From contig JAFQRZ010000012.1 of the NCBI GenBank assembly GCA_017409825.1, positions 1 to 64,000 of the forward strand: 64,000 bases of DNA, in the 5' to 3' direction. The notes beneath the pieces are model-generated. The model did not search any database and was not told the origin of the DNA. It was given only the letters and a program-made list of their open reading frames with translations. Positions 1-8,773 of this stretch are shown piece by piece (positions within the stretch are counted from its first letter, which is position 1; each line of letters opens with the position of its first letter). The DNA comes from Agathobacter sp. (GTDB lineage: Bacteria; Bacillota; Clostridia; Lachnospirales; Lachnospiraceae). The position numbers and the translations under genes were made by a program.

Positions 1-15
1 ATTTCAAATGTCAGC

Positions 16-125
16 CCCTCATCATTGACCCTCAAACTAGCCCCTCACGAAGAACCCTCATGAACTTGTTTTAAAAATCGAGTAAACCCTCACGAGAAAC
101 CCTCAAAAAGTTTGGCAAACCATCA
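16..125. repeat. 13-bp periodic CCCTCA array, probable IS end
   Basis: CCCTCA occurs at 16, 29, 42, 55, 87 and 100. Consecutive starts are exactly 13 bp apart except for one 32-bp step, and a degenerate copy lies near 120. Read on the minus strand these are TGAGGG repeats. Short tandem protein-binding repeats of this kind are found at the ends of some transposable elements, for example IS21-type multiple terminal repeats, and as plasmid iterons. No gene is visible in this stretch, so the rest of such an element would lie to the left of the window. The repeat is seen directly; the IS assignment is inference. Confidence 0.45.
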
Positions 126-175
126 AGAAGTTTGATTATCCTATTGCGCTGGCTTTTGCTAAGGAGACATTCATC

Positions 176-1510
176 TTAGAATCCTGATTCTAATGTCTTT
201 TTCCCAAATGTATTTTGTAATATTTGTGACAACTTTGGTTTCTTCGCCTTACATTCTCCAATATCGAAATGCATAAACGCCTTTCTATTTCCTTTATAGG
301 AAGGCCATTCCGGTAAAGTTCCTCCATTTGGATTTCCGGTTCGAATAAAATTCACAAAATATTTCATCATTGTGTCAGAGAGTTCCCTATCCTCTAGTGT
401 AAATGGTCTCCAACATTTATCCAATGCTCCATATGTATACCATAGATCGCTTGAATGCCAAGCACCTAGATTATCTCCTGGTAACTGACGACAGAAATAA
501 TAAGAATATGTATCTGCATGCCCTTTTTGTTTTTTCGCAAGCAATCGCATCATGACGTAGAAAATCAGTGGCATAGTATCTTCCGATGTCATTCCACAAA
601 TAATATTGATATCACATGGTTGATTCTTTGATGCACCGGTAAAATTCTCGTCATACACAAAATTTGCATATGCTAACTGGTTTTGTGCCGCAATATCCAT
701 ATAAGCATCAAAAAGTTGTTCTGCCGAAATTGTTTTCAGTTCTTCCATACTCTGACAACCAGTTTTGTCATATACTTTAGACCATAACTCATATAGCTCT
801 TCCCTATTTTCTTTGCCTTTTATCACCGTGGAAAATCCCGCAGAACTTTGAATGATAGCATTCTTAAAATATCCCTTATTCAGTGGACTTTTTATTTGGG
901 TTTCACAACTAGCTGCACCTGCGGATTGCCCAATCAGCGTCATATTATCTGGATTGCCACCAAAACTTGCAATATTATGACGGATAAAATTAAATGCAGT
1001 ATGTTGATCATAGTAAATAAAATTACCGCATCTACCATCTGGCTTTTCAAGTTCTTTTATAGCCATCAATCCAAATACATTTACTCTGTAATTTAAAGTA
1101 ACAACAACAATTCCTCTTTTTGCAAACTCGGTACCATCAAATTCTTTTTCATTCGTGTGGCCCTTCATATTTCCACCACCATAAATGACCACAAGTACAG
1201 GACAATCTTTTGCATTTTCTGGTGTCCAAATATTTAGGAACAAACAATCTTCTGAATATTCTACTTTTACGTCCTTTAAAAATTCCACTTCATAATGTGC
1301 ATTTTCATTTCTATATTTCTCATAAGTTCTCATCTGAATAGGTGCTGCACCATAATTCAATGCTTCATACACCCCATCCCAGTGCGTAATTTCTTTGGCA
1401 TACTCAAAACGATCTGCATTTGCATAACGTATTCCTAAAAAGCAATTTACACCTTCTGAACTTACACCCTTAATCTTACCGCAGGGTGTATCTAAATATG
1501 TTTCTCTCAT
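176..1510 (-). CDS. type B carboxylesterase (alpha/beta hydrolase)
   Basis: Serine hydrolase of the carboxylesterase type B family, expected to cleave carboxylic esters, possibly acetyl or feruloyl groups on plant-derived sugars. The GQSAG nucleophile elbow places the catalytic serine near residue 196, the oxyanion-hole GGG is at 111-113, and a family-typical SEDCLFLNIW segment lies near 86-95. A C-terminal HSSDLWY segment probably carries the catalytic histidine. At 444 aa it is somewhat shorter than the usual 480-530 aa. No signal peptide is seen, so it is probably cytoplasmic. It starts 12 nt after the symporter gene, with GAGG before the ATG, so the two form an operon that may import and de-esterify a sugar conjugate. 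The family is clear; the substrate is unknown. Confidence 0.85.
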   Translation of the reverse strand: MRETYLDTPCGKIKGVSSEGVNCFLGIRYANADRFEYAKEITHWDGVYEALNYGAAPIQMRTYEKYRNENAHYEVEFLKDVKVEYSEDCLFLNIWTPENAKDCPVLVVIYGGGNMKGHTNEKEFDGTEFAKRGIVVVTLNYRVNVFGLMAIKELEKPDGRCGNFIYYDQHTAFNFIRHNIASFGGNPDNMTLIGQSAGAASCETQIKSPLNKGYFKNAIIQSSAGFSTVIKGKENREELYELWSKVYDKTGCQSMEELKTISAEQLFDAYMDIAAQNQLAYANFVYDENFTGASKNQPCDINIICGMTSEDTMPLIFYVMMRLLAKKQKGHADTYSYYFCRQLPGDNLGAWHSSDLWYTYGALDKCWRPFTLEDRELSDTMMKYFVNFIRTGNPNGGTLPEWPSYKGNRKAFMHFDIGECKAKKPKLSQILQNTFGKKTLESGF

Positions 1511-1522
1511 TATTTTATTCCT

Positions 1523-2893
1523 CTACTTTGAAAGACGTTTTTCACACTCTTCTTTTGTAATCTCACCATTATTACATGCAATCATTTCTTTTACGTCTTT
1601 ATCACGTATAGTATAGAATTTTAAAAGAAGAGGAATCGCTATAATACTACCGATAGCTGTAAAAATTGTGTAAGTAAACCATACTCCATCTTTACCTGCT
1701 TCTGTAACATTTGTCGCAGAAAATCCCATCGCAGCAATAATAAATGCAGTCAGAGATGAAATAATTGCTGAGTTTAACTTTGATACAAATGTCTGTAAAC
1801 AGAACGATGTACCTGCATTTCTTTGTCCAGTTGTATACTGTCCATATTCAATACAATCTGGAATAAACATGAAAATAAGTGCTGTAAATCCAGCATATCC
1901 GATTGCTCGAATCGTTGTAATTAACAAGAAAATCGCCAAACTTTCATAACCAATAAAATACTGTAAAATAGATGGCACTGCAAAAATCACCATAAATACA
2001 ACCAACATGTGAACTTTATCAAAACGACGACAAAGCATTGGTAATACAACTGACAAAACAATAGATGGAACTGAAATTAATAATGCTAATAATGATGCAA
2101 TTGTTTCATTTCCCATTACATATTCACAGAAGATTGGATTCAATACCTGAACTGTATATGTTAATAAGAAGATGAATCTAACTCCAATAATTACAAATAA
2201 ATTCTTATTCTGAATTAATGCAGCAAATAACTCTTTAAAAGATGCTTCCTCTTCTTTTTCAGCATCAAATCTTTCTTTTGCAACAAATCCAACTGGTAGC
2301 ATACATGCCAAACCAATTACACTTACGATAATCGCTGTAACAGACCATCCTAAGTTTGCACCATTTTGACCATATAATAATGGAATTAAAACAGCTGCTA
2401 ACAAACCACCAATTGCACCCGTAACACCACGCAACGAAAGAATTGTAGTTCTTTCATCCATGTTATTTGTCATAGATGTGCTAAGAGCATAGATTGGTGT
2501 ATCACTGATTGTATAACTTGTATCCCATAAAATATACCCAATTACAATCCAAATACATTTACCAGTTACACTCATAGTCTCTGGCACTGAGAATAAAAAG
2601 ATTGTTGCTATAGGCATGAGAATTGCAGATAACTTAATCCATGGAAGAAAACGTCCACCTTTAAAGCGAACCTTATCTACAATAAATCCAAATAAAGTAT
2701 CATTTACTGCATCCCAAATCTTTGGCGCTAAAATAATTGCACCTGCAAGCACTTCATTAACCCCATTGTTTAACAATAATGTTAATACATATGACATAAC
2801 AATTGTGTTAAAAATAAGCTGTCCTGCAAAAAATAAATAATATGATAGTCTTTCTCCTTTCGAAGTCAACCAACCTGTCTTGTGTTTCTTCAT
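1523..2893 (-). CDS. GPH-family sugar:cation symporter
   Basis: Twelve-helix major facilitator of the glycoside-pentoside-hexuronide:cation symporter family (MelB/XylP/UidP-like), about 456 aa. The N-terminal GERLSYYLFFAGQ and KIWDAVNDTLFG segments are typical of the family. The start was placed at the ATG at 2893 because AGGAGG-like sequence lies just upstream; a reading frame extending 49 codons further would run into the divergent promoter region and lacks a ribosome site. It is divergent from an AraC regulator and precedes the esterase gene by 12 nt, suggesting an inducible uptake cassette for a glycoside, pentoside or hexuronide. The substrate cannot be read from sequence. Confidence 0.88.
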   Translation of the reverse strand: MKKHKTGWLTSKGERLSYYLFFAGQLIFNTIVMSYVLTLLLNNGVNEVLAGAIILAPKIWDAVNDTLFGFIVDKVRFKGGRFLPWIKLSAILMPIATIFLFSVPETMSVTGKCIWIVIGYILWDTSYTISDTPIYALSTSMTNNMDERTTILSLRGVTGAIGGLLAAVLIPLLYGQNGANLGWSVTAIIVSVIGLACMLPVGFVAKERFDAEKEEEASFKELFAALIQNKNLFVIIGVRFIFLLTYTVQVLNPIFCEYVMGNETIASLLALLISVPSIVLSVVLPMLCRRFDKVHMLVVFMVIFAVPSILQYFIGYESLAIFLLITTIRAIGYAGFTALIFMFIPDCIEYGQYTTGQRNAGTSFCLQTFVSKLNSAIISSLTAFIIAAMGFSATNVTEAGKDGVWFTYTIFTAIGSIIAIPLLLKFYTIRDKDVKEMIACNNGEITKEECEKRLSK

Positions 2894-3028
2894 AACACTA
2901 TTCCTCCTTTTATTGTTACTACAAGTATAAAAGATATTCAAAACAGAAAATACAAAACATTTTGTTTTAAATATGTTGTTTTTTTGTCCTGTTATAATAT
3001 AATAAAGAAAAACACAAAGGATTACGCT

Positions 3029-4087
3029 ATGTTTCAACAAGAACTTAAAGAACTACTCTCTCTATCTGAGGCAGACAAACTTGGAAAAGAATATTATGAA
3101 CGAACCGGCATCGTCCTTTCCGGTGAAGTAATTGATGAAGCTATGATACAACGCCTCATGAAAGCTGGCGGTCTTGAACATTACATGGATGTTCAGAAAG
3201 AAGGATTAGATGCTTTAATATTAGCCGCAAGTAAAGTTATACATCAAGAAACACCGTTCTTTTATGCCAAAAGTGATGTATCTGTACGCAAATCTATGCG
3301 ATACTTTGCTGGATTTCATCATACACACGACTATTTTGAAATTCAATGTGTACTAGAGGGCAATGCCGAATATGCTACTGCGCTTGGTAATATTCCAATT
3401 CAAAAAAACGACCTAGTTCTCGTCCCACCAAATACAGACCATTGTATTTACGATATAAAGGAAGGCAGCATTATTAATTTCGGAATTCGTAAAAGTACTT
3501 TTGAGATAGCTTTCCGCGATATTTTATCTAGTAATCTTCCAATATCTGTTTATTTTAAAAATGCCATGACCGGTCAACAAAATAATGAGATTTTCTTCCG
3601 AAATGCACTGGATGAATTTTCTCTACAGCTTTTACTCATGATGTATCATCAACAAAAGTTAGATACAAATGAATCAAAAAAAATCAATGACCATCTAGCG
3701 CAATCATTTATTTATTACATTGCTGAAAAAAGTACGACTGATTCCATCTTTGGTTCCGCAGAATATATGAAAGACAAAATTTGGGATATTCGAATGTATA
3801 TGATTGAAAATTACAAGACCATTACACTCAGTGGTCTTGCAAATCATTTTCATTATTCTGAATCTTATTTAAGTAGGTTTATTCATCGACAGTTAGGGCT
3901 TAATTTTTCACAATTGTTACAGGAAATAAGACTAGAAAAATCTTGTGAGTTACTGATTGAAACAGATATGAAAATCACAGAGCTTTGCGAAAAGATTGGA
4001 TATAATAATGATTCTTACTATATTAATATTTTTCGAAAAAAATATGGAGTTACACCATTGCAGTTTAGGAAGATGCACCAGAAATAA
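3029..4087 (+). CDS. AraC-family regulator with cupin sensor
   Basis: Transcriptional regulator of 352 aa. An N-terminal cupin-like ligand domain (HHTHDYFEIQCVLEG near residue 97) is followed by a C-terminal AraC double helix-turn-helix (about 250-350) ending in the usual NIFRKKYGVTPLQFR signature. The ATG at 3029 is preceded by AAAGG; the upstream in-frame region overlaps the symporter promoter and is not protein-like. It is transcribed divergently from the symporter-esterase pair across a 135-bp spacer containing a TATAAT at about 2994. It probably activates that pair on binding a sugar. The inducer is unknown. Confidence 0.88.
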   Translation: MFQQELKELLSLSEADKLGKEYYERTGIVLSGEVIDEAMIQRLMKAGGLEHYMDVQKEGLDALILAASKVIHQETPFFYAKSDVSVRKSMRYFAGFHHTHDYFEIQCVLEGNAEYATALGNIPIQKNDLVLVPPNTDHCIYDIKEGSIINFGIRKSTFEIAFRDILSSNLPISVYFKNAMTGQQNNEIFFRNALDEFSLQLLLMMYHQQKLDTNESKKINDHLAQSFIYYIAEKSTTDSIFGSAEYMKDKIWDIRMYMIENYKTITLSGLANHFHYSESYLSRFIHRQLGLNFSQLLQEIRLEKSCELLIETDMKITELCEKIGYNNDSYYINIFRKKYGVTPLQFRKMHQK

Positions 4088-4182
4088 AAAATAGTATATA
4101 GACTCAATGTTCTTCCCAGTTTTACACACATCTATATTTTGATAATTATTCATAACAAATCCTTTCAAATAAGTAAACTAAA

Positions 4183-4208
4183 ACACACTGCCTATAAAGG
4201 CAGTGTGT
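4183..4208 (-). terminator. hairpin terminator of the PIN/ImmA operon
   Basis: A perfect 10-bp stem (4183-4192 with 4199-4208) closes a TATAAA loop. On the minus strand it is followed by TTTTAGTTT, as expected for a Rho-independent terminator of the two-gene operon ending at 4281. On the plus strand it lacks a good U tract, so it serves araC poorly. Confidence 0.65.
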
Positions 4209-4219
4209 CAATTAGAATC

Positions 4220-4266
4220 CCAACCGTTATTCAATAGGAAGCAACGTTCCAACCATTCTCAATAGG
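4220..4266. repeat. imperfect direct repeat downstream of the toxin gene
   Basis: CCAACC.TT.T.CAATAGG occurs at 4220-4238 and 4249-4266, 29 bp apart. It sits between the operon end and the terminator hairpin. It may be a remnant of a duplication or a binding site; no function is assigned. Confidence 0.35.
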
Positions 4267-4280
4267 GATTTCTTCACTTA

Positions 4281-4832
4281 TCACGCGCATGTATCAAGTG
4301 GCACATAATAATCTATTTGTTTAAAAACTCCTCTATATAGTTTAATAAGAACACTTACATACATTACCACTGCACATCTATTCGGTACACGAATTCTTGA
4401 GTCATTTATGACAATATGAAGAGCTCTTAAAATAATATTCTTATTAATTCCTTCTTTTTCACACTCGCTAATTATCCATAATAAACCATGCACTTTCACC
4501 TGATGCGACTCTGCATACTTGCGTAAACGTTTGTCTCCTGTCATCAATTTCCAACCTCTTAATTTTGCCACAGCATATGCTACGCAATCATAAAATGACA
4601 GTTTGGGATTTTCTTCATACACCTTACGTGCTAATAGGAATTCCTCATCATTCATAGACACGCACAATAGACCACACTTTAATAATTCCTCTTGAATCCC
4701 TTTAGGCTCTAACAACTCGTCATAGAAAATAGATTCCTCTATGCAAATCGTGTTACTTAAAGAAAAGAAATCCTTCAACAAATGTATCTTTTTTAAATCC
4801 AATAAAATATTTGTATCTGCAAATAATACCAT
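4281..4832 (-). CDS. PIN-domain protein, probable toxin RNase
   Basis: Protein of 183 aa with a PIN fold: D6-T-N at the extreme N terminus, an acidic residue near 39, YDCVAYAVAK with D82, and MTGDKRL with D100. These supply the acidic metal-binding residues of PIN ribonucleases. The C-terminal 60 residues extend past the usual 125-140 aa domain and are not recognised. The ATG is preceded by AGGAG that overlaps the stop codon of the upstream gene, so translation is coupled. Pairing with an XRE-ImmA/IrrE protein is a gene order described for predicted type II toxin-antitoxin loci. Family likely; toxicity is inferred from context. Confidence 0.72.
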   Translation of the reverse strand: MVLFADTNILLDLKKIHLLKDFFSLSNTICIEESIFYDELLEPKGIQEELLKCGLLCVSMNDEEFLLARKVYEENPKLSFYDCVAYAVAKLRGWKLMTGDKRLRKYAESHQVKVHGLLWIISECEKEGINKNIILRALHIVINDSRIRVPNRCAVVMYVSVLIKLYRGVFKQIDYYVPLDTCA

Positions 4833-4843
4833 GCCAACATCTC

Positions 4844-5845
4844 CTATTCACAAATTGCTTCTGCGCGTGCGTAAGAGACATCTAGCAACTCTGACACCTT
4901 GCTAATTCCAATTTCTTCTTCATGATATGCACGACAAACAAGCTGCAAAAATCGCCTTGGAATCTCATTTTGTGTATTTCCAACTACTCTACATTTCGCA
5001 TATTTTTTATAGGTTTCCTGATTAATAATCCCTGATTGTTTTGCTCTATAAACAACACAAGCACCAGAGACACCATATTCTTCTGAAAGAATTCGAATAT
5101 CTGTTAGTGAAAGTGCTCTGCGTTTTACGCCGAGTTCTCTCTTGCAATCTTCTGTTGGAAGTAAGAATCTTCCTGTAATCTCATCCACTTCTTTTTCACT
5201 CAGTTTTTTATCGTTATCAAATAATAAATGTACCAATTCATGAGCGATAGTAAAACGTTGTCTCTCAGCCGCCATAGTTCCATTAAATGCAATAATAGGA
5301 ATCTGATTATACCAACAACTATATCCAGAAAAATCACTATCATCTATATTTATTTGAACAACGAATACATTTGCATCTTCTAACACTTGAACAAGATTAC
5401 AAATCGCTCCCCTATTAGAAAAACCAAGTAAATGGCGCACCATGCTCGCACATTCTTCATAGTTACTCTTGCAGGTCAAATTTTCAAATGTGTCAGCAAA
5501 TCCTATACAACCAGTTCCAATGATATCTGCAACCTCTAAATATCTTTCAAGAGCATACTGAATTTGAGCAATGATTTTCTGTTCCTGCATACTAGTTAAA
5601 TTGTCATTCTTTCGAAAACTTCCATTTAAAACAATTTCAGAATTACGAAGAGGCTTATATGCCATAAAACGATTTAATGAAACCCCCAACGCTTTGCAAA
5701 TTGCTTTTACCATTTCTACATCTGGTTCACGTTTTTCATTTTCGTAATTAGAGATTGTCATTTTCTGAACTCCGATTAAGTCTGCTAATTCTTGCTGAGA
5801 ATATCCTTTTTGGATTCTATAATATTTGATGTTTTTACCAAGCAT
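4844..5845 (-). CDS. XRE helix-turn-helix plus ImmA/IrrE metallopeptidase
   Basis: Two-domain protein of 333 aa. Residues 1-61 form an XRE/Cro DNA-binding domain. Residues about 110-290 are an ImmA/IrrE (COG2856/DUF955) zinc peptidase with the HELVH motif at 192-196. Related proteins cleave repressors or act as antitoxins. The first of two genes, it lies 11 nt from the PIN gene, and it probably neutralises or controls that toxin and represses its own promoter. Half-sites TGTTTACA (5862-5869) and TGTAAACA (5892-5899) flank the promoter. Start supported by GAGGGTG upstream. Confidence 0.85.
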   Translation of the reverse strand: MLGKNIKYYRIQKGYSQQELADLIGVQKMTISNYENEKREPDVEMVKAICKALGVSLNRFMAYKPLRNSEIVLNGSFRKNDNLTSMQEQKIIAQIQYALERYLEVADIIGTGCIGFADTFENLTCKSNYEECASMVRHLLGFSNRGAICNLVQVLEDANVFVVQINIDDSDFSGYSCWYNQIPIIAFNGTMAAERQRFTIAHELVHLLFDNDKKLSEKEVDEITGRFLLPTEDCKRELGVKRRALSLTDIRILSEEYGVSGACVVYRAKQSGIINQETYKKYAKCRVVGNTQNEIPRRFLQLVCRAYHEEEIGISKVSELLDVSYARAEAICE

Positions 5846-5861
5846 AGATTCACCCTCTTTC

Positions 5862-5899
5862 TGTTTACATTTTATATTTTTTTAGCATTTTTGTAAACA
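5862..5899 (-). promoter_or_regulatory. promoter and GTTTAC operator of the XRE-ImmA operon
   Basis: Minus-strand -35 TTTACA (5897-5892) and -10 TAAAAT (5874-5869) are 17 nt apart. An inverted TGTTTACA/TGTAAACA pair overlaps both elements, consistent with autorepression by the XRE domain. The same half-site brackets the promoter of the HTH-Fic gene at 20016-20031. Confidence 0.55.
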
Positions 5900-6247
5900 C
5901 TTAGATTAAAATATTCCGAACTGCTGCTCTTGTCACCTCGCTAGACAGACTCGCTTATAACAGTTTGCAAGAAACTTGCTCTACCACTCGCGAACAAGTT
6001 CGCTCGTTGTTTCTTGAATTTGTTCATCAGAAAAAAGCTAGATAAGTAGAGATGAGCGTCCTCTATAATAAGCCAAGTGTAAATCACCTTACCTCAAAAG
6101 AGGCAAGGTGATTTATTTGCCTAGCGGCAAACTACAGTCATCAAAAAAGAACGAGTTGCAAGCAAGCTTGCACTCGTTCTTTTTCGCTGCCTTACACTAG
6201 GCTTATAATTCAATTTACTTACTGAGATAAAATTTTCTCTCTGGCTC
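5900..6247. other. gene-free spacer with nested hairpins
   Basis: No gene is seen in this 350-nt spacer. It holds a nested inverted repeat (CAAGAAAC at 5968-5975 with GTTTCTTG at 6009-6016) enclosing GCGAACAAGTTCGC (5990-6003). A second outer stem at 6068-6082/6192-6206 encloses a hairpin at about 6079-6115 and the glgP terminator at 6147-6181. The arrangement resembles the spacer at 37680-37850 and could encode a structured RNA, or simply be stacked terminators. Confidence 0.5.
6147..6181. terminator. bidirectional terminator of glgP with shared core
   Basis: Stem 6147-6163/6166-6181 with one bulged T. Runs of A on the left and T on the right make it usable in both directions. It is the likely end of the ileS-glgP transcript. 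Its 19-nt centre GTTGCAAGCAAGCTTGCAC (6155-6173) is identical to the centre of the asnS terminator at 37793-37825, although the outer stems differ. Confidence 0.75.
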
Positions 6248-8722
6248 TTATTTAAGTCCAGTCATGTCAACAGTTACTTTTTCAAGATGCCAAATATCGT
6301 CTACATATTCCTGGATAGTTCTGTCTGATGAGAACTTACCTACGTGTGCTACGTTTAAGATAGCACTCTTCGCCCAGTTTTCTGTGTCTTTGTAGTATTC
6401 TTCTACTTTCTTGTGAGCATTAGCATAAGCACGGAAGTCAGCAAGAGTAAAGTATCTGTCTGCTACCTGTCCGCCAATGTTTGAAAGCAGTGAATTGTAA
6501 AGTTCACGGAATAATTCTCTGTCGCCATAAGAGTAGGTTCCATCTACTAACTGATTTAATACCTTGCGGATTTCGTAATCGTTGTTGTAGATATCCATTG
6601 GGTTGTAATCACGATATTTTTCGTGGTTAATTACTTCGTCTGCGCTCATACCGAAGATAAAGATGTTGTCAGCGCCAACTTCTTCGTACATTTCTACGTT
6701 TGCACCGTCCATCGTACCGATTGTAAGAGCACCGTTTAACATGAACTTCATGTTACCTGTACCAGAAGCTTCTTTGGATGCTGTAGAAATCTGTTCTGAT
6801 ACATCTGCTGCAGCAACAACCCATTCAGCGAGTGATACGCGGTAATCTTCAAGGAATACTACTTTGAGTTTTCCGTTGATGCTTGCATCGTTGTTAACTA
6901 CATCTGCTACACTGTTGATGAGCTTGATTGTCTTCTTAGCATTTGCATAACCAGCGGCTGCCTTTGCACCAAAGATGAATGTTCTTGGATAGAAGTCCAT
7001 ATTTGGATTTTCTTTCAACTGGTTGTAAAGGTACATTACATGAAGAATATTCATAAGCTGACGTTTGTATTCATGTAAACGTTTTACCTGTACGTCGAAG
7101 ATAGAATTAGGATCTACTTCTACACCATTGTGTTCCTTGATGTATTTTGCAAGACGTACTTTGTTCTGGAATTTGATTTCCATGAATTCTTTCTGAGCAG
7201 TCTTCTGAGTTGCATTTTTAGTAAGCTTTTCAAGTAATGAAAGATTTGTCATCCATTCATCTGTACCGATTTTCTTTGTTACCCAATCAGCAAGAAGTGG
7301 GTTACCATGTCCAAGGAAACGTCTCTGTGTGATACCATTTGTCTTGTTGTTGAATTTTTCAGGGAACATTTCGTAGAAGTCACGAAGTTCCTGATTCATA
7401 AGGATGTCTGTATGAAGGCGTGCTACACCATTTACTGAGTAACCTGCACAGATTGCAAGGTGTGCCATCTTAACCTGACCATCCCAAAGAATTGCCATTT
7501 TACGAACCTTATCCTGGTTGCTTGGATATTTAGCTTCGATATCAAGTACAAATCTTCTGTCGATTTCTTTTACGATCTGGTAGATACGTGGAAGAAGTGC
7601 TTCGAAGATTTCGATTGGCCATTTTTCCAAAGCTTCTGCCATGATTGTATGGTTTGTATAAGCAACTGTTTTTGTAGTGATATCCCATGCTTCATCCCAA
7701 TTTAAGCCTTCTTCGTCGATTAAGATACGCATAAGTTCTGCAACAGCTACTGTTGGATGTGTATCGTTCATCTGGAAAGTTACTTTGTTTGGAAGTTCTT
7801 TTAAATCATCATGGTTCTTTTTAAATTTCGCAATTGCTCTCTGAATCGATGCAGATACAAAGAAGTACTGCTGTTTCAGACGAAGCTCTTTACCTTTTCT
7901 GTGGTTATCGTTTGGATAAAGTACTTCTACTAAGTTACGAGCAAGGTTTTCTTCTTCTACCGCTTTCTGGTAATCACCCTTATCGAACTGGTCAAGTGCA
8001 AAGCCTACCTTTGGCTGAGCATCCCAGATGATGAGTGAGTCTACTACATGGTTATTGTAACCAACGATTGGCATATCGTAAGCAACTGCAAGTACAGACT
8101 GGTAATTTTCGTGTTTGTGTACGAAGTTACCATTTTCATCTGTATATTCTACTACATTACCACCGAATTTGATTTCATAAGTATATTCTGGACGACGAAG
8201 CTCAAATGGATATCCATCTTTTAACCAGTTATCTGGTACTTCTACCTGGAAACCATCTGAAATTTTCTGTTTGAACATACCATAACGGTAACGGATACCA
8301 CATCCGTAAGCAGAATAGCCTAAAGATGCAAGGGAATCCATGAAACATGCCGCAAGACGTCCAAGACCACCATTACCAAGTGCTGGATCTGGTTCCTGAT
8401 CTTCAAGTGCATTAAGGTCTAAACCGATTTCTTCTAATGCTTCCTGTACTTCTTTATAAGAGCAAAGGTTGATTAAAATGTTACCAAGTGCACGACCCAT
8501 TAAGAATTCCATTGACATATAGTAAACTGTCTTTGGATCCTGTTTGTCTACCGCATTCTGTGTAGCGAGCCATTCATCCATGACTACGTCTTTTACAGCA
8601 GCAGCTACAGCCTGGTAAAGTTCCTGCTGGCTAGCCTGCTCAACAGTCTTACGATAGTTCGCTTTCAAATGGTCTTTTACAGACTTAATGAAAACTTTCT
8701 TGCTAAATACGTTTTCTCTCAT
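6248..8722 (-). CDS. glgP: glycogen/maltodextrin phosphorylase
   Basis: Pyridoxal-phosphate enzyme of 824 aa (GT35) that releases glucose 1-phosphate from alpha-1,4-glucans by phosphorolysis in the cytoplasm. Full family length. The N-terminal segment ending GRLAACFMDSLASLGY and the PLP segment EASGTGNMKFMLNGA with the Schiff-base lysine near residue 659 are clear. An AAGGAG site precedes the ATG. It follows ileS by 51 nt and probably shares its transcript, at least in part; the pairing is not functionally obvious. It is followed by a strong hairpin terminator. Confidence 0.97.
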   Translation of the reverse strand: MRENVFSKKVFIKSVKDHLKANYRKTVEQASQQELYQAVAAAVKDVVMDEWLATQNAVDKQDPKTVYYMSMEFLMGRALGNILINLCSYKEVQEALEEIGLDLNALEDQEPDPALGNGGLGRLAACFMDSLASLGYSAYGCGIRYRYGMFKQKISDGFQVEVPDNWLKDGYPFELRRPEYTYEIKFGGNVVEYTDENGNFVHKHENYQSVLAVAYDMPIVGYNNHVVDSLIIWDAQPKVGFALDQFDKGDYQKAVEEENLARNLVEVLYPNDNHRKGKELRLKQQYFFVSASIQRAIAKFKKNHDDLKELPNKVTFQMNDTHPTVAVAELMRILIDEEGLNWDEAWDITTKTVAYTNHTIMAEALEKWPIEIFEALLPRIYQIVKEIDRRFVLDIEAKYPSNQDKVRKMAILWDGQVKMAHLAICAGYSVNGVARLHTDILMNQELRDFYEMFPEKFNNKTNGITQRRFLGHGNPLLADWVTKKIGTDEWMTNLSLLEKLTKNATQKTAQKEFMEIKFQNKVRLAKYIKEHNGVEVDPNSIFDVQVKRLHEYKRQLMNILHVMYLYNQLKENPNMDFYPRTFIFGAKAAAGYANAKKTIKLINSVADVVNNDASINGKLKVVFLEDYRVSLAEWVVAAADVSEQISTASKEASGTGNMKFMLNGALTIGTMDGANVEMYEEVGADNIFIFGMSADEVINHEKYRDYNPMDIYNNDYEIRKVLNQLVDGTYSYGDRELFRELYNSLLSNIGGQVADRYFTLADFRAYANAHKKVEEYYKDTENWAKSAILNVAHVGKFSSDRTIQEYVDDIWHLEKVTVDMTGLK

Positions 8723-8773
8723 TGTGTATGATTCTCCTTTATATAAACTAGCAATTTGCTGGTTTCACGAAAA

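Noticed and set aside
16-105. CRISPR-like array
   Set aside because: Repeats are only 6-8 bp with a 13-bp period; there are no 25-40 bp repeats or unique spacers and no cas genes.
2894-3040. 49-codon N-terminal extension of the symporter
   Set aside because: It is AT-rich, overlaps the divergent promoter region, and the ATG at 2893 has the ribosome site.
5900-6247. tRNA or rRNA remnant
   Set aside because: The hairpins do not form a cloverleaf, and no conserved T-loop or anticodon arm sequence is present.
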